Assembly (NCBI RefSeq): GCF_014779665.1
Contig: NZ_JACXYY010000004.1
Coordinates: 1-64,000 of the forward strand
Direction: 5' to 3'
Source: Nocardioides hwasunensis
Lineage (GTDB): Bacteria > Actinomycetota > Actinomycetes > Propionibacteriales > Nocardioidaceae
DNA: 64,000 nt
Program-made: the position numbers and the translations under genes
Notes under the pieces: model-generated
The model's input: only the letters and a program-made list of their open reading frames with translations
Databases searched by the model: none
Told to the model about the DNA's origin: nothing
Part shown: positions 16,378 through 28,755 of the stretch, in pieces
How the letters are laid out: the number at the start of each line of letters is the position of its first letter
Position numbering within the stretch: the first letter of the stretch is position 1

Positions 16378-17493
16378 TCAGGCGTCGACCTTCTCCGCTC
16401 CACGGCGCCAGCGGATGCCGGCCTCCATGAAGTCGTCGAGGTCGCCGTCGAAGACCGAGCTGGGGTTGCCGGACTCGTGGCCGGTCCGCAGGTCCTTGAC
16501 GATCTGGTAGGGGTTGAGCACGTAGTTGCGCATCTGGTCGCCCCAGCTCGCGGCGACGTCGCCCTTGAGGTCCTTCTTGAGCGCGGCCTCCTCGGCCTTC
16601 TTCTTCGCGAGCAGCTTGGCCTTGAGGACGACCATCGCGGACGCCTTGTTCTGCAGCTGTGACTTCTCGTTCTGGCAGGACACGACGATGCCCGTCGGGA
16701 TGTGCGTGAGACGCACCGCGGAGTCGGTGGTGTTGACCGACTGGCCGCCGGGGCCGCCGGAGCGGAAGACGTCGGTGCGGATGTCGTTCTCGTCGACCTC
16801 GATCTCGTCGGTCTGCTCGAGCACCGGGACCACCTCCACGGCGGCGAACGAGGTCTGGCGACGACCCTGGTTGTCGAACGGGCTGATCCGCACCAGGCGG
16901 TGCGTGCCGGCCTCGACGGAGAGGGTGCCGTAGGCGTAGGGCGCGTGGATCGCGAACTCGGCGGACTTGATGCCCGCCTCCTCGGCGTAGGAGACGTCGT
17001 AGACCTCGACGCCGTACTTGTGCTGCTCGGCCCAGCGCGTGTACATCCGCATCAGCATCTCGGCGAAGTCAGCGGCGTCGACGCCGCCGGCACCCGAGCG
17101 GATCGTCACGATCGCCTCGCGCTCGTCGTACTCGCCGGAGAGCAGGGTGCGGATCTCGAGGGACTCGACGGACTTCTTGATGCGAGCCAGCTCGGCCTCG
17201 GAGTCGGCGAGCGTGTCGGCGTCGCCCTCCTCCTGCGCCATCTCGACCATCAGGCCGAGGTCCTCGATGCGGGACTCGAGGCCGGTGAAGCGGTCGAGCT
17301 CGCCCTGGAGCGCGGAGAGGCGACCGGTGATGCGGGTGGCGCTCTCGACGTCGTCCCAGAGGTCGGGTGCGGCGACCTGCTCGCTGAGGTCGGCGATCTC
17401 GCCACGCATCCGGTCGAGGTTGAGCACCTGGCCCACGGTCTTCATGGTCGCCTGGAGCTGCTTGATCTCTGCGTCGTAGTCGATGCCTGCCAC
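16378..17493 (-). CDS. prfB: Peptide chain release factor 2
   Basis: 371 residues. The stop-codon-reading tripeptide SPF is at 204-206 and the catalytic GGQ at 249-251 in [16 protein letters not shown]. It ends translation at UGA and UAA. The frame is continuous; there is no internal UGA with a slippery CUU before it, so the autoregulatory +1 frameshift of many bacteria is absent. Start chosen at GTG 17493 ([13 protein letters not shown]), since residues upstream in the longer frame lack family similarity and overlap the region of the next gene. Confidence 0.96.
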   Translation of the reverse strand: MAGIDYDAEIKQLQATMKTVGQVLNLDRMRGEIADLSEQVAAPDLWDDVESATRITGRLSALQGELDRFTGLESRIEDLGLMVEMAQEEGDADTLADSEAELARIKKSVESLEIRTLLSGEYDEREAIVTIRSGAGGVDAADFAEMLMRMYTRWAEQHKYGVEVYDVSYAEEAGIKSAEFAIHAPYAYGTLSVEAGTHRLVRISPFDNQGRRQTSFAAVEVVPVLEQTDEIEVDENDIRTDVFRSGGPGGQSVNTTDSAVRLTHIPTGIVVSCQNEKSQLQNKASAMVVLKAKLLAKKKAEEAALKKDLKGDVAASWGDQMRNYVLNPYQIVKDLRTGHESGNPSSVFDGDLDDFMEAGIRWRRGAEKVDA

Positions 17494-17539
17494 AAGACGC
17501 AACAGTACGGCTCGGGCGTGAGAGGTGTCGAAAGCAGCG

Positions 17540-18607
17540 TCAGTAGGTGATGGTGACCGAGCCGTTTCCACCGCGTTGGGTGGCAGGACCATCACCCCGT
17601 CCGCCGTTGCCCGGTGCCGACGGTCCACTCGAGATCGTGACGGTGGCCGTGGGGGTGCCCCCGGTGAAGGACGAGCCGGCACCTCCGGCTCCCCCTGCGT
17701 CGGCGACCACGGTGTTGGTGCCAGACGTGTAGGTGTACGTGCGCCAACCACCAGAGCCGCCGCCTGCGTAGCCACCGCCACCGCCACCGGATCCGGCTGC
17801 GCCCGAGCCTCGTGTGACGCCGGCGGCACCTGCGCCTCCCGATGTCGCGTTGAACGATCCTCCGGCGTTGCCGCCGCCGCCGGACCCTGCGGTGGCCACA
17901 CCGGTAGCGCTGCCGACTCCGCCGGCCGCGCCCCCGGAGGTCGCACCGGTGGGTTGGCCAACGGCGCCACCACCACCTGCAGCAGTGATGGAGTAGCCCG
18001 GGCTCACCGATGAAGAGGTCGCAGCGCCTCCGTTGCCTGCCGTGCCAGCGGAGGATCCGCCGGTCCCGGCGTCGCTCGTGTTCGTGTTGGGCGCGCTGAC
18101 TGTTCCCTTGCCGCCGCCGCCGCCTGCCACGACGGCCACGAGACCTTCGACGAGAATGGCACTGCCGCCGCCTCCCCCTCCGCCGAACACTGCCGATCCA
18201 CGGCCGCCGTTACCCCCGGCACCGAATCCGGCTCCGCCCACGCCGGCGGTCGATGCGGTGGTGATGCCCTCGCCACCCCCGGCACCGACAGTTCCCGTGA
18301 GGACGACGCCGCCAGAGTTGCTCGAGAGCGTGATCGTCCCTGCGATTCGAGCGCCTGAGCCGCCCGAGTAGGCGGCGCTGCCACCACCTCCACCGCCGAC
18401 AAGAATGAAGTTGACGAGCCGGATCCCGGCAGGCACAACGACCGAGAAAGGCCCCGGCGTGGACTGGTTGTAGGTCAGGCTGGCGGCGAACGCCGGAGCA
18501 GCGGCGCCCACGGCGATGACCGGGACGCTCCAGGCCACCCCTCGGGTGAAGGATCGACGGGTCGGTGAGATTCCTGGGCCACTGGGAGCCCCCGGCCGGT
18601 GGTCCAT
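17540..18607 (-). CDS. Glycine-rich exported protein with Tat-like leader (copy 2)
   Basis: 355 residues. The leader [20 protein letters not shown] ends in PAFAAS, with a twin-arginine pattern and a signal-peptidase I site. The mature part is dominated by Gly runs ([28 protein letters not shown]) with little charge and ends [10 protein letters not shown]. Start ATG 18607 is chosen because GGGAAGGACATCG precedes it. It is paralogous to the next upstream gene along its whole length. Such Gly-rich modules occur in surface or matrix proteins; the function here is unknown. Confidence 0.8.
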   Translation of the reverse strand: MDHRPGAPSGPGISPTRRSFTRGVAWSVPVIAVGAAAPAFAASLTYNQSTPGPFSVVVPAGIRLVNFILVGGGGGGSAAYSGGSGARIAGTITLSSNSGGVVLTGTVGAGGGEGITTASTAGVGGAGFGAGGNGGRGSAVFGGGGGGGSAILVEGLVAVVAGGGGGKGTVSAPNTNTSDAGTGGSSAGTAGNGGAATSSSVSPGYSITAAGGGGAVGQPTGATSGGAAGGVGSATGVATAGSGGGGNAGGSFNATSGGAGAAGVTRGSGAAGSGGGGGGYAGGGSGGWRTYTYTSGTNTVVADAGGAGGAGSSFTGGTPTATVTISSGPSAPGNGGRGDGPATQRGGNGSVTITY

Positions 18608-18713
18608 CGATGTCCTTCCCGAGATCGGATCGCCAAAGTAAAGGATATCGGGTTCGGCCAAGGACACGTCGAAGCTGGTCCGGAGCTCGGGATCCCCGGA
18701 CCTGCGTGGCTAT

Positions 18714-18734
18714 CCCGGTCGTCGGTCGACCGGG
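18714..18734 (-). terminator. Hairpin after the upstream glycine-rich gene
   Basis: CCCGGTCG at 18714-18721 pairs with CGACCGGG at 18727-18734 around TCGGT. It begins five bases past the stop of the gene at 18739-19797, so the two paralogues are probably separate transcription units or only partly read through. Confidence 0.6.
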
Positions 18735-18738
18735 GTGA

Positions 18739-19797
18739 TCAGAACTTCAGGACGACCGAGCCGTCACCACCCTTTCCGGCAGTCCCGGCCCCCGAGCCGC
18801 CGTTGTTGGCGGCGACGGGTCCCGTCACGAGGCTCAGCGAGACGCCTGTGGCGCCTCCGACGTAGCTGGAGCCGGCACCGCCCGCGCCGCCCAGGTGGAG
18901 GTTGGCGGTCAGGAGGACGTCGACACTGCGGGTCCCTCCGGAGCCACCCCCGGCGAAGCCTCCGCCACCGCCTCCTGCGCCGGCGTTGGCCCTGGCCGCA
19001 CCGGCCGCACCGTCGCCTCCGCGGTTGGCGCCGGAGCCGTTGCCTCCTCCGGCCGTGCCGGCTGCCATCGCCACAGTGCTGGCGCCGAGCCCGGTGGTGG
19101 TGCCGCTGCTGCCCGCCGCGCCCCCGGTCGTCGGACCCGTCGGTGCGCCGCTGGCGCCGCCGCCACCTCCGGCACTGCCACTGCCCAAGGCGTACGACGC
19201 CGCAGCATCGCCTCCGTTGCCGGCCTGGGCGGCGGACGCCCCGCCGGCTCCGTGCGTCGACGCGAGAGTGTTGGCCGGCCCGGACAGTGCGCCCTTCCCG
19301 CCACCGCCTCCCGCCACGACGATCGGGGTCGTGGTGCCCAGCAGGACAGCGCTCCCACCGCCGCCGCCGCCGGCGACGACGGTCGTCCCGCGTCCTCCCG
19401 CCCCGCCGGCGCCGTAGCCGCTCCCGGCCGCTCCTGCGGAGGCGGCGGTCCCGTTGCCCTCGCCGCCACCGCCGCCGACGACGACGGTCAGCAGCGTGCC
19501 CGAGGACGACGACGGCAGCGTGATGGTGCCGGTGACCCGGGCTCCGGACCCACCGGAGGACTCGGCACCACCACCCCCACCGGCACCGTTGACCTCGAAG
19601 CGCACCGAGAGGTAGCCCGCGGGGATCGTGACGGCGTAGGTCCCGGGGGTGGAGTAGGTGTTGGTGAAGCTCGCGGCGAAGGCGGGCGCAGCGGTCGCGA
19701 TCGTGATCACCGGCGCACTCCAGGCCACACCGCGGGTGAAGGTGCGCCGGGTGACGTCACCCGGCGACGCAGGCTCCCGCCCCCGCTGGTGCTCCAT
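18739..19797 (-). CDS. Glycine-rich exported protein with Tat-like leader (copy 1)
   Basis: 352 residues. The leader [20 protein letters not shown] ends in PAFAAS; the mature protein is a long Gly/Ala/Ser-rich chain ending GGDGSVVLKF. It shares leader, order of Gly-rich blocks and C-terminal beta-like strand with the downstream copy, so the two arose by tandem duplication and then diverged. The region upstream (19798-19859) is AT-rich for this genome and contains the perfect palindrome CTGTTAACAG at 19819-19828, a possible operator. Function unknown. Confidence 0.8.
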   Translation of the reverse strand: MEHQRGREPASPGDVTRRTFTRGVAWSAPVITIATAAPAFAASFTNTYSTPGTYAVTIPAGYLSVRFEVNGAGGGGGAESSGGSGARVTGTITLPSSSSGTLLTVVVGGGGGEGNGTAASAGAAGSGYGAGGAGGRGTTVVAGGGGGGSAVLLGTTTPIVVAGGGGGKGALSGPANTLASTHGAGGASAAQAGNGGDAAASYALGSGSAGGGGGASGAPTGPTTGGAAGSSGTTTGLGASTVAMAAGTAGGGNGSGANRGGDGAAGAARANAGAGGGGGGFAGGGSGGTRSVDVLLTANLHLGGAGGAGSSYVGGATGVSLSLVTGPVAANNGGSGAGTAGKGGDGSVVLKF

Positions 19798-19859
19798 GAC
19801 CGACCCCCGTGCCGTGCGCTGTTAACAGAAATACCTGATAGCCACACAACAGTAACAAC

Positions 19860-19898
19860 GCGGGCGCGATCCGGGGCCTGTTCCCGGATCACGCCCGC
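19860..19898. terminator. Long hairpin terminator
   Basis: GCGGGCGCGATCCGGG at 19860-19875 pairs with CCCGGATCACGCCCGC at 19883-19898 with one mismatch and a 7-base loop. It lies 18 bases past the stop of the gene at 19917-20699 and should end its transcript before the glycine-rich gene. Confidence 0.8.
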
Positions 19899-19916
19899 GC
19901 TGGATCGGGGCGGTGC

Positions 19917-20699
19917 TCAGCGCGTGCAGAGCACCTCGGGGGTGGCGACGGCCGCGACGGCGGCCGGCGTCTCGCTGGTGGTGAGATCGAGCTTGAGCCG
20001 GAAGACGTCGGTGAGGTCGAGGACCTCGTCGGCCACCACGGTGCCGACGCTCAGGGCGTGGCTGGCCAGGACCTTGCCGTCACCGGTCACGTTGATCGCA
20101 CCGGAAGAGCCGGTGGCCGAGGAGTCGGTGAGGGCGTACGTCGCCCGCATCTCGGTGCACTTGCGGCCGAGGGTGTACTCGACGGAGGACGGCGTGCCGG
20201 CGACGGAGGTGGCCAGGCTCTGGCCGAAGTACTCGGCCCCGATGAGGACGCCGGTGCTGTCGAGGTTCACCCGCGGGCCCGCGGTCCGGGAGACGAGCTT
20301 CTCCCAGCGGTACACCTGCACCTCGACCGGCTTGCTGAAGCCCTTGGCGATGCCGCGCGAGCCCGGCTTCAGGACGCGGTACTCCCGCGGCCCGGGGGTC
20401 GACGGCTTGTCGGTGAGCAGGTAGGTCCCGTTGCGCTTGACCTTCGCGTTGCCGGTGACCGTCCACTTCTTCTTGTTCCCGACCCGCTGCTGCAGGACGA
20501 CCTTCTCGCCGGCGGCCTTCGGCGTGACCCGGCCGCGCACCTTGACGACGTCCTCCTTGGCCACGGCCTCGGACAGGTTGGCCTTGGCGGTCACCGTGTA
20601 GGTCTGCGCCTTCGCCGGAGCGGCGTGGGTGGGCGCGGCGATGGACAACGAGCCGAGCGCGACCGCAGCGGCGGCGGCGCAGGTGGTGAGGCGGTTCAT
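19917..20699 (-). CDS. Secreted protein with possible NPCBM-like C-terminal domain
   Basis: 260 residues. A signal peptide (about 1-27, ending APTHAA) precedes an Ig-like region (about 35-125, with VKVRGRVTPKAAGEKVVLQQRVG and TYLLTDKPSTPGPREYRVLKPGS). The rest (about 135-260: TLGRKCTEMRATYALTDSS, GAINVTGDGKVL) resembles an NPCBM carbohydrate-binding module. Two Cys near the ends of this part may form a disulphide. Start ATG 20699 is chosen over the frame start at 20714 because GGGGGAG lies just ahead of it. No catalytic domain is visible. Confidence 0.65.
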   Translation of the reverse strand: MNRLTTCAAAAAVALGSLSIAAPTHAAPAKAQTYTVTAKANLSEAVAKEDVVKVRGRVTPKAAGEKVVLQQRVGNKKKWTVTGNAKVKRNGTYLLTDKPSTPGPREYRVLKPGSRGIAKGFSKPVEVQVYRWEKLVSRTAGPRVNLDSTGVLIGAEYFGQSLATSVAGTPSSVEYTLGRKCTEMRATYALTDSSATGSSGAINVTGDGKVLASHALSVGTVVADEVLDLTDVFRLKLDLTTSETPAAVAAVATPEVLCTR

Positions 20700-20722
20700 G
20701 TGGTTCTCCCCCATGTTTCGGT

Positions 20723-20739
20723 GGGGCCCGAGGGGCCCC
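20723..20739 (-). terminator. Hairpin after treZ
   Basis: GGGGCCC at 20723-20729 pairs with GGGCCCC at 20733-20739. It lies between the treZ stop and the start of the secreted-protein gene and can act as the terminator of the treXYZ operon. Confidence 0.5.
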
Positions 20740-20763
20740 GTTCGGCAAGGGAGACGCAGGTGG

Positions 20764-22536
20764 TCAGCGATAAGTTGCGACGCTCTGCAGAAGCGCTCCC
20801 GCGCGAGGAGGGACGGTGACGTGGTCGCCGTCGAGCCTCACGCCCGACGGCGTCTCGAAGAGCACCGTGGTCGCGTCGGTCTCCACCACGACCTCGGCTT
20901 CGCCGGCGTTGACGAGGACCACGAGGTCGCCGCGCCGCATCGTGAAGATCCGACCCTCGACGGAGCACGAGACCGAGCCGAAGGCAGGGTCGCTCAGCTG
21001 CGGCAGCTCACGCCGCAGCCGCAGCAGCCGGCGGTAGCAGTCCAGCACCACGGCGTGACGGCCCTCGGCGAGCTCGTCCCAGTCGAGCCTCGAGCGATGG
21101 AACGTCGCAGGGTCCTGAGGGTCCGGCACCTCGTCGGGGTCCCAGCCCATCTTCTCGAACTCCGCGATCCGTCCCTCGGCGGTGGCCCTGCCGAGCTCGG
21201 GCTCCGGGTGGGAGGTGAAGAACTGGAACGGCGACGAGGCCGCCCACTCCTCCCCCATGAACAGCATCGGCGTGAACGGGCCGGCGAGCGTCAGCAGCGC
21301 CGCGCAGGCGAGCTGGTCGTCGTCGAGGTGCTCGGCGAGGCGGTCGCCGCGCGCGCGGTTGCCGATCTGGTCGTGGTTCTGGTTCGCCACTACGAGTCGC
21401 CACGTCGGCATCGCCGCGGTGTCGACCGGACGGCCGTGGTCGCGCCCGCGGAACGAGGAGAACGTGCCGTCGTGGAAGAAGCCCCTCTCGCAGACCTTGG
21501 CGAGCGCCTCGAGCGGCTCGAAGTCGGCGTAGTAGCCGGTCGTCTCACCGCTCAGGGCTACGTGCACCGCGTGGTGGAAGTCGTCGCTCCACTGGGCGTC
21601 GAGCCCGTGCCCGCCGGCCTCGCGCGGCGTGACCAGGCGGGTGTCGTTGAGGTCGGACTCGGCGATCAGCGTCAGCGGCCGGCGCAGGTGGGCCGAGAGC
21701 GCTGCGGTCTCGATCGCCATCTCCTCGAGCAGGTGGACCTCGGAGGTGTCGCTCAGGGCGTGCACGGCGTCGAGGCGCAGCGCGTCGACGTGGTGGTCCT
21801 CGAACCACATCCGCACGTTGTCGAGGATGTAGCGGCGGACCTCGGCCGAACCCTCGCCGTCGAGGTTGACCAGGTCCCCCCAGGTGTTGCGCCCGTCCTT
21901 GAGGTAGGGGCCGAAGAGCGGCAGGTAGTTGCCCGAGGGCCCGAGGTGGTTGTGGACCACGTCCTGCACGACGCCGAGGCCGCGGGCGTGGCAGGCGTCG
22001 ACGAAGCGCTTGTAGGCCTCCGAGCCGCCGTAGCCCTCGTGCACGGCGAACCAGCCGACGCCGTCGTAGCCCCAGTTGTGCGTGCCGTTGAAGGCGTTGA
22101 CCGGCATCAGCTCGACGAAGTCGATCCCGAGCCCCACGAGGTGGTCGAGCCGTCCGATCGCCGCGTCGAGGTCACCCGTCGGCGTGAACGTCCCGACGTG
22201 GAGCTCGTAGATGACCGACCCCGCGAGCTGCCGGCCGGTCCAGCCGGCGTCCTGCCACTCGTACGTCGTCAGGTCCCGTCGCGACAGCTCGTGCACGCCG
22301 CCGGGCTGACGCCGCGAGCGCGGATCGGGTCGTGGCTCGGGGTCGTCGTCGAGGAGGTAGCCGTAGTCGACGTCGCCGTCATCTCCCCGCACGGGGATCG
22401 GCTCGGCGGGCGTCCACCAGTCGTCGTTCCCCCGTCGCATCTCGACGACCCCACCGCCGTCGCCGCCGATGACCAGCCGGACGCGCTCGGGACGGGGCGC
22501 CCAGACGTCGAAGGGTCCACGCTCGTTCAAGCTCAC
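20764..22536 (-). CDS. treZ: Malto-oligosyltrehalose trehalohydrolase
   Basis: 590 residues, a GH13 enzyme. It releases free trehalose from the end of maltooligosyltrehalose. An N-terminal beta domain ([15 protein letters not shown]) precedes the catalytic barrel with [44 protein letters not shown] (nucleophile Asp) and LIAESDLND (acid Glu). Last gene of the treX-treY-treZ operon, five bases after treY. Confidence 0.95.
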   Translation of the reverse strand: MSLNERGPFDVWAPRPERVRLVIGGDGGGVVEMRRGNDDWWTPAEPIPVRGDDGDVDYGYLLDDDPEPRPDPRSRRQPGGVHELSRRDLTTYEWQDAGWTGRQLAGSVIYELHVGTFTPTGDLDAAIGRLDHLVGLGIDFVELMPVNAFNGTHNWGYDGVGWFAVHEGYGGSEAYKRFVDACHARGLGVVQDVVHNHLGPSGNYLPLFGPYLKDGRNTWGDLVNLDGEGSAEVRRYILDNVRMWFEDHHVDALRLDAVHALSDTSEVHLLEEMAIETAALSAHLRRPLTLIAESDLNDTRLVTPREAGGHGLDAQWSDDFHHAVHVALSGETTGYYADFEPLEALAKVCERGFFHDGTFSSFRGRDHGRPVDTAAMPTWRLVVANQNHDQIGNRARGDRLAEHLDDDQLACAALLTLAGPFTPMLFMGEEWAASSPFQFFTSHPEPELGRATAEGRIAEFEKMGWDPDEVPDPQDPATFHRSRLDWDELAEGRHAVVLDCYRRLLRLRRELPQLSDPAFGSVSCSVEGRIFTMRRGDLVVLVNAGEAEVVVETDATTVLFETPSGVRLDGDHVTVPPRAGALLQSVATYR

Positions 22537-22541
22537 CTCGA

Positions 22542-24820
22542 TCAGTCCTTCCTCACCAGCAGCGCGACCGGGTGGACCGCGAGCAGGTCGGCCAGCCGGC
22601 CGTCGGTGTCGAGACCGGTCAGCACGTCGTGCCAGGTGCCGTCGGGCAGGTCGAGCACCGTCTCACCCCAGCCGCCGTCGGCGTCGAGCCCGACCGGGAG
22701 GCGGGTCACGACGGTGATCGCCCCGCCCCGGTCGTAGGCCACGACGTGGTCAGCGGTGACACCGGTCGCGCTGACAGGCGTGTAGCCCGAGAACAGCTCG
22801 GGTCGCTCGCGGCGCAGGGTGAGGGCCGAGCAGGTGACGTGCAGCTTCGCGGCCGCATCGTCCTCGGCGGAGCCGGCCAGCACCGCGACGCGGTGCTCGA
22901 AGTCGACCGGTCGGCGGTTGTCGGGGTCGACCAGCGAGGTCTCCCAGAGCTCGCTGCCCTGGTAGACGTCGGGCACACCGGGGATCGTGATGGCGAGCAG
23001 CTTGGCGGCCAGCGAGTTGGCCTGGGCCGCGGCATCGATGCGGTGGGCAAGACCCCGCAGGACCTCGCGCACCCCGTCTGCGTCGAAGACCGCGTCGACC
23101 GCGGCGTGGACCTGGGTCTCGTACGCCTCGTCGGGCTCGGTCCACGTCGTGCGGTCGCCGGCCTCGCGCATCGCCTTCTCGGCATAGCCGTGCAGCCGGT
23201 CCCGGAGGTCGGGCAGGTGGTCGGGCGTCCAGGCACCGAGGACGGCCTGCCACAGCAGCGACCCGAAGGCCGGGTCGGGCACCGGCGCGAGGCGCAGCAG
23301 CTCCTCGAGGGCCTGCTCCCAGCGGCCGGGCTCCTCGGCGAGGACCGTGATGCGGGCGCGGACGTCCTCGCCGCGCTTGGTGTCGTGGGTCGAGAGGGTG
23401 ACCATCGCGTCGGGCCAGTCGCGCTGGCGCGCGGCCATCGCCTCGTGGAAGGTGGCGACGTCGACGGCGAAGATCGACGGGTCCGCGCCGACCTCGTTGA
23501 GCGAGGTGAGCCGCGACCAGCGGTAGAAGGAGCAGTCCTCGACGCCCTTGGCCATGACCATCCCGGAGGTCTGCTGGAAGCGCCGCGCCGGCTGGCCCCA
23601 CTCGTCGTGGAGCACCGGCTCGATCACGTCGTACGTCGAGCCGAGGTCGGGGCGTGCGGTCCGGGCGGCGAAGAACGCCTGGTCGAGGTGGTCGCGCCCC
23701 TCGGGGAGGTAGGAGCGGTAGACCGGGAAGCAGGCCAGCAGCTCGGCGACCGCGTCGGCGACGGCGTCCTCGTCCACGGTGTCGACCACCTTGGCGACCT
23801 CGCGGGTGATCCGGAGGACCTCCGAGTGGAGGATCCCGTCGGCGACGGCGCGCTTGTTGTCGTGGACCACCCGGGGCCAGTCGACGGGTGCGCCGCGCAG
23901 GCGGTTCTCCAGCGCGGTCAGCGGGGCCTCGCCGGCCGGGTCCGTGAGGACCCGGTCGATCAGGGCGAGGGCGTCGTAGCCGGTGGTGCCGGCGGTCGCC
24001 CACTCGCGCGGGAGCTCCTCGCCGGGCTCGAGGATCTTCTCGACCAGGACGTACGCGCCGCCGGTGAGGGCGGCCAGGTCGTCGAGGTAGCGCTTGGGGT
24101 CGCGCAACCCGTCGGGGTGGTCGACCCGAAGGCCGTCGACGAGCCCCTCGTCGAACCACCGCTTGATCTCGACGTGGGTGTCGGCGAAGACCTCCGGGTC
24201 CTCGACCCGGACCGCGGCGAGCGTGTTGACGGCGAAGAAGCGCCGGTAGTTCAGGTCCTCGTCGGCCGCACGCCAGCTGACGAGGTCGTAGTGCTGCTCC
24301 TCGAGGGTGGTCGTCCCGGGAGCCAGCGGGAAGCGGTGGTCGTGGTAGCGGACCTCTCCGCCCTCGACGCGGATCGCGTCCTCGTCGTCGTCGCCGACCA
24401 CCGGGATGACGATGCGGCCGTCACCGGCGGCCCAGTCGACGTCGAAGGCGTTGGCGTGCTCGGACGCGCGGCCCAGCCGCAGCACGTCCCACCACCACGG
24501 GTCCTCCGACGGTGTGGCGACGCCGACGTGGTTGGGGACGATGTCGACGAGGACGCCCATCCCGAGACGACGGGCCTCGGCGGACAGGGCGGCGAGCCCC
24601 TCCTCTCCCCCGCGCTCGGGGTCGACGTGGTCGAAGGCGACCACGTCGTAGCCGTGCGTGCTGCCGGGCTCGGAGGCGAGCAGCGGCGAGAGGTAGACCC
24701 AGTCGATACCGAGGTCGTGCAGGTAGGGCAGCACGCCGGCCGCGTCGTGCAGCGTGAAGTCCTGGCTGACCTGGAGCCGATAGGTGCTGTGCGGCCTCCG
24801 CTGGTCCGGGTGGGGTGCCA

Positions 24821-24821
<1 letters not shown>
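22542..24821 (-). CDS. treY: Malto-oligosyltrehalose synthase
   Basis: 759 residues, GH13 family. It turns the reducing end of a maltodextrin into a trehalose unit by intramolecular transglycosylation. The N-terminus [23 protein letters not shown] is characteristic of Tre[26 protein letters not shown] and [12 protein letters not shown] carry the catalytic residues, and the C-terminal [12 protein letters not shown] is also a family hallmark. Its ATG overlaps the treX stop codon by one base (TGATG). Confidence 0.96.
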
Positions 24822-27001
<2,180 letters not shown>

Positions 27002-27123
27002 GCTGTGACGCTACCGGCGATGGGAGTCCCCGCCTCAAGCGCGACCCTCCGTAGAGGTGGACACGGTGGCCAGCGTCACCACGGCGACGTCGGCTCTGCG
27101 GGGCTGAGGGCACACTGGGCTGC

Positions 27124-27930
27124 GTGACCGCCCGCATGCTCGCCTCCCTGTCCCCGCAGCGCCGGCGGCTGGTGGTCGGGGTGGTCGTGCTGGCGCTCGT
27201 CGCGGTGGCGGGCATCGTCGCCGCGGTCGTCGTGGGACGCGGACCGACCGTCGACCCCGTGGCGCAGGACCGGCCCGGTCCCGTGCTGCTGGTGCCGGGC
27301 TTCGGCGGCTCGACGACCGCGCTCGAGGTGCTCGCCGCCGACCTCGAGTCCGTCGGCCGAGACGCACGTGTGGTGCCGGCGACCGGCGGCGGCACCGGTG
27401 ACCTGCGCGAGCGCGCCGAGGACCTCGGGCGGGTCGTCGACGACGTGCTCGACGCGACCGGCGCACCGTCGGTCGACATCGTGGGCTACTCCGCGGGCGG
27501 GGTGGTGCTGCGGCTCTACGTCGCCGACCTCGGTGGCGGCTCGAAGGTCCGCCGGGCGGTGACCCTCTCCTCCCCGCACCACGGCACCGACCTCGCGGGC
27601 CTGGCCTCGTCCTTCGGCTCCGAGACCTGTCCGGAGGCCTGTCAGCAGCTCGCGCCGGACTCCGACCTGCTCCGCGACCTCAACGCCGGTGACGAGACCC
27701 CGCCCGGCCCGGTCTGGGTCGCGCTGTGGACCGCGGACGACAAGACCGTCGTGCCGCCGACCTCCGGCGAGCTCGAGGGCGCGCTCGACTATCCGGTGCA
27801 GAGCGTGTGTCCCGACCTGGTCGTCGGCCATCCCGACGTCCCCCGCACGCCGGCGGTCATCGCGATGGTCGAGTCGGCCCTCGGGCCCGCCGCGCCGACG
27901 CGACCCGGCAGCGAGGTCTGCTCGGGCTGA
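27124..27930 (+). CDS. Membrane-anchored alpha/beta hydrolase, lipase-like
   Basis: 268 residues. One N-terminal membrane helix (about 14-38) is followed by an alpha/beta-hydrolase fold. PVLLVPGFGGS gives the oxyanion segment, VDIVGYSAGGVVLRLY the nucleophile elbow (Ser in GYSAGG), and the final His is probably in VVGHPDVPR. It resembles triacylglycerol lipases of the LipA/EstA type that act outside the membrane. Four Cys in the second half suggest disulphides. Start GTG 27124. Ends three bases before a convergent gene, with no room for a separate terminator. Confidence 0.8.
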   Translation: MTARMLASLSPQRRRLVVGVVVLALVAVAGIVAAVVVGRGPTVDPVAQDRPGPVLLVPGFGGSTTALEVLAADLESVGRDARVVPATGGGTGDLRERAEDLGRVVDDVLDATGAPSVDIVGYSAGGVVLRLYVADLGGGSKVRRAVTLSSPHHGTDLAGLASSFGSETCPEACQQLAPDSDLLRDLNAGDETPPGPVWVALWTADDKTVVPPTSGELEGALDYPVQSVCPDLVVGHPDVPRTPAVIAMVESALGPAAPTRPGSEVCSG

Positions 27931-27933
27931 GTG

Positions 27934-28755
27934 TCAGTCGGTGATGTCCTTGGTCGTGAAGCTGGCCCAGGCCGCGCCGAGGAAGACCACGACGTACGCC
28001 CCCTGCACCAGCACCCCGCGCACGACCTCGTCCCACCGGATCGGGTCGCGGAACAGGTCGACGAAGGCCAGCCAGTGACGCGTGAGGAGGTAGGGGTGCA
28101 GCGCCTGCGCGGCATCGAGGGTGAGCAGCAGCGTGGACGCGACCAGCAGGGTCATCGCACCCATCGCCGCGCCGAGCGGTGAGCGGGCCACGGTCGAGAG
28201 GAACAGCGCGACGGCGGCGACGCCGAGCATGCACAGCATCGCGTAGGCGAAGGCCAGGCCGGTGCGTCCGACCAGCTCCGGGGTGGACATGGGCGAGCCC
28301 GAGATGCTGGTGGTCGGCCCGGTGACGGTGACGGTCTGGTCGCCCAGCAGCAGCACCCCGACGACGTACGACGTCACGGCCACGACGAGCACGGTGACGA
28401 CGACGAACGCCATGACGGCCACCAGCTTGGCCACCAGCAGGCGGGTCCGGCCCACCGGGCGGATGAGCAGGTAGCGCAGCGTGCCCTGCTGCGCCTCGCC
28501 CGCGACGGCCTCCCCCGCGACGAGGGCGACGGCGATCGGGAGGAAGAGCGGCAGCACCATGGCCAGCGCGGCCAGCGGGAAGAGCGTGCCGTCGGTGAGC
28601 ACCGCGGAGAGGAACGCCGGGCCGGTGCCGGGCCGCGGACCGAGGTCGGTCATCGCGAGCAGCACCGCCACCAGCGTCGGCAGCGCGTCGATGATCGCGA
28701 TGGTGCCCCACGTGCGCCGGTTGCGGAGCAGCTTGGACAGCTCGGCGTGGATCAT
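27934..28755 (-). CDS. ABC-2 type transporter permease
   Basis: 273 residues with six hydrophobic segments. The N-terminus MIHAELSKLLRNRRTWG and the GEAVAGEAQQGTLRYLLIRPVGRTRLLVAKL block are typical of ABC-2 export permeases. It pairs with the ATPase encoded directly upstream (ATGA overlap). Substrate unknown; family members export drugs, lipids or peptides or take part in sodium export. Confidence 0.88.
   Translation of the reverse strand: MIHAELSKLLRNRRTWGTIAIIDALPTLVAVLLAMTDLGPRPGTGPAFLSAVLTDGTLFPLAALAMVLPLFLPIAVALVAGEAVAGEAQQGTLRYLLIRPVGRTRLLVAKLVAVMAFVVVTVLVVAVTSYVVGVLLLGDQTVTVTGPTTSISGSPMSTPELVGRTGLAFAYAMLCMLGVAAVALFLSTVARSPLGAAMGAMTLLVASTLLLTLDAAQALHPYLLTRHWLAFVDLFRDPIRWDEVVRGVLVQGAYVVVFLGAAWASFTTKDITD

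Noticed and set aside
16378-17493. Programmed frameshift in prfB
   Set aside because: The release factor 2 frame is continuous from its start to stop, with no internal UGA or slippery site.
17600-19600. Dense GGC/GCC tracts resembling simple-sequence repeats
   Set aside because: They are explained by codons of the two glycine-rich proteins, which have leaders, ribosome-binding sites and sensible ends.
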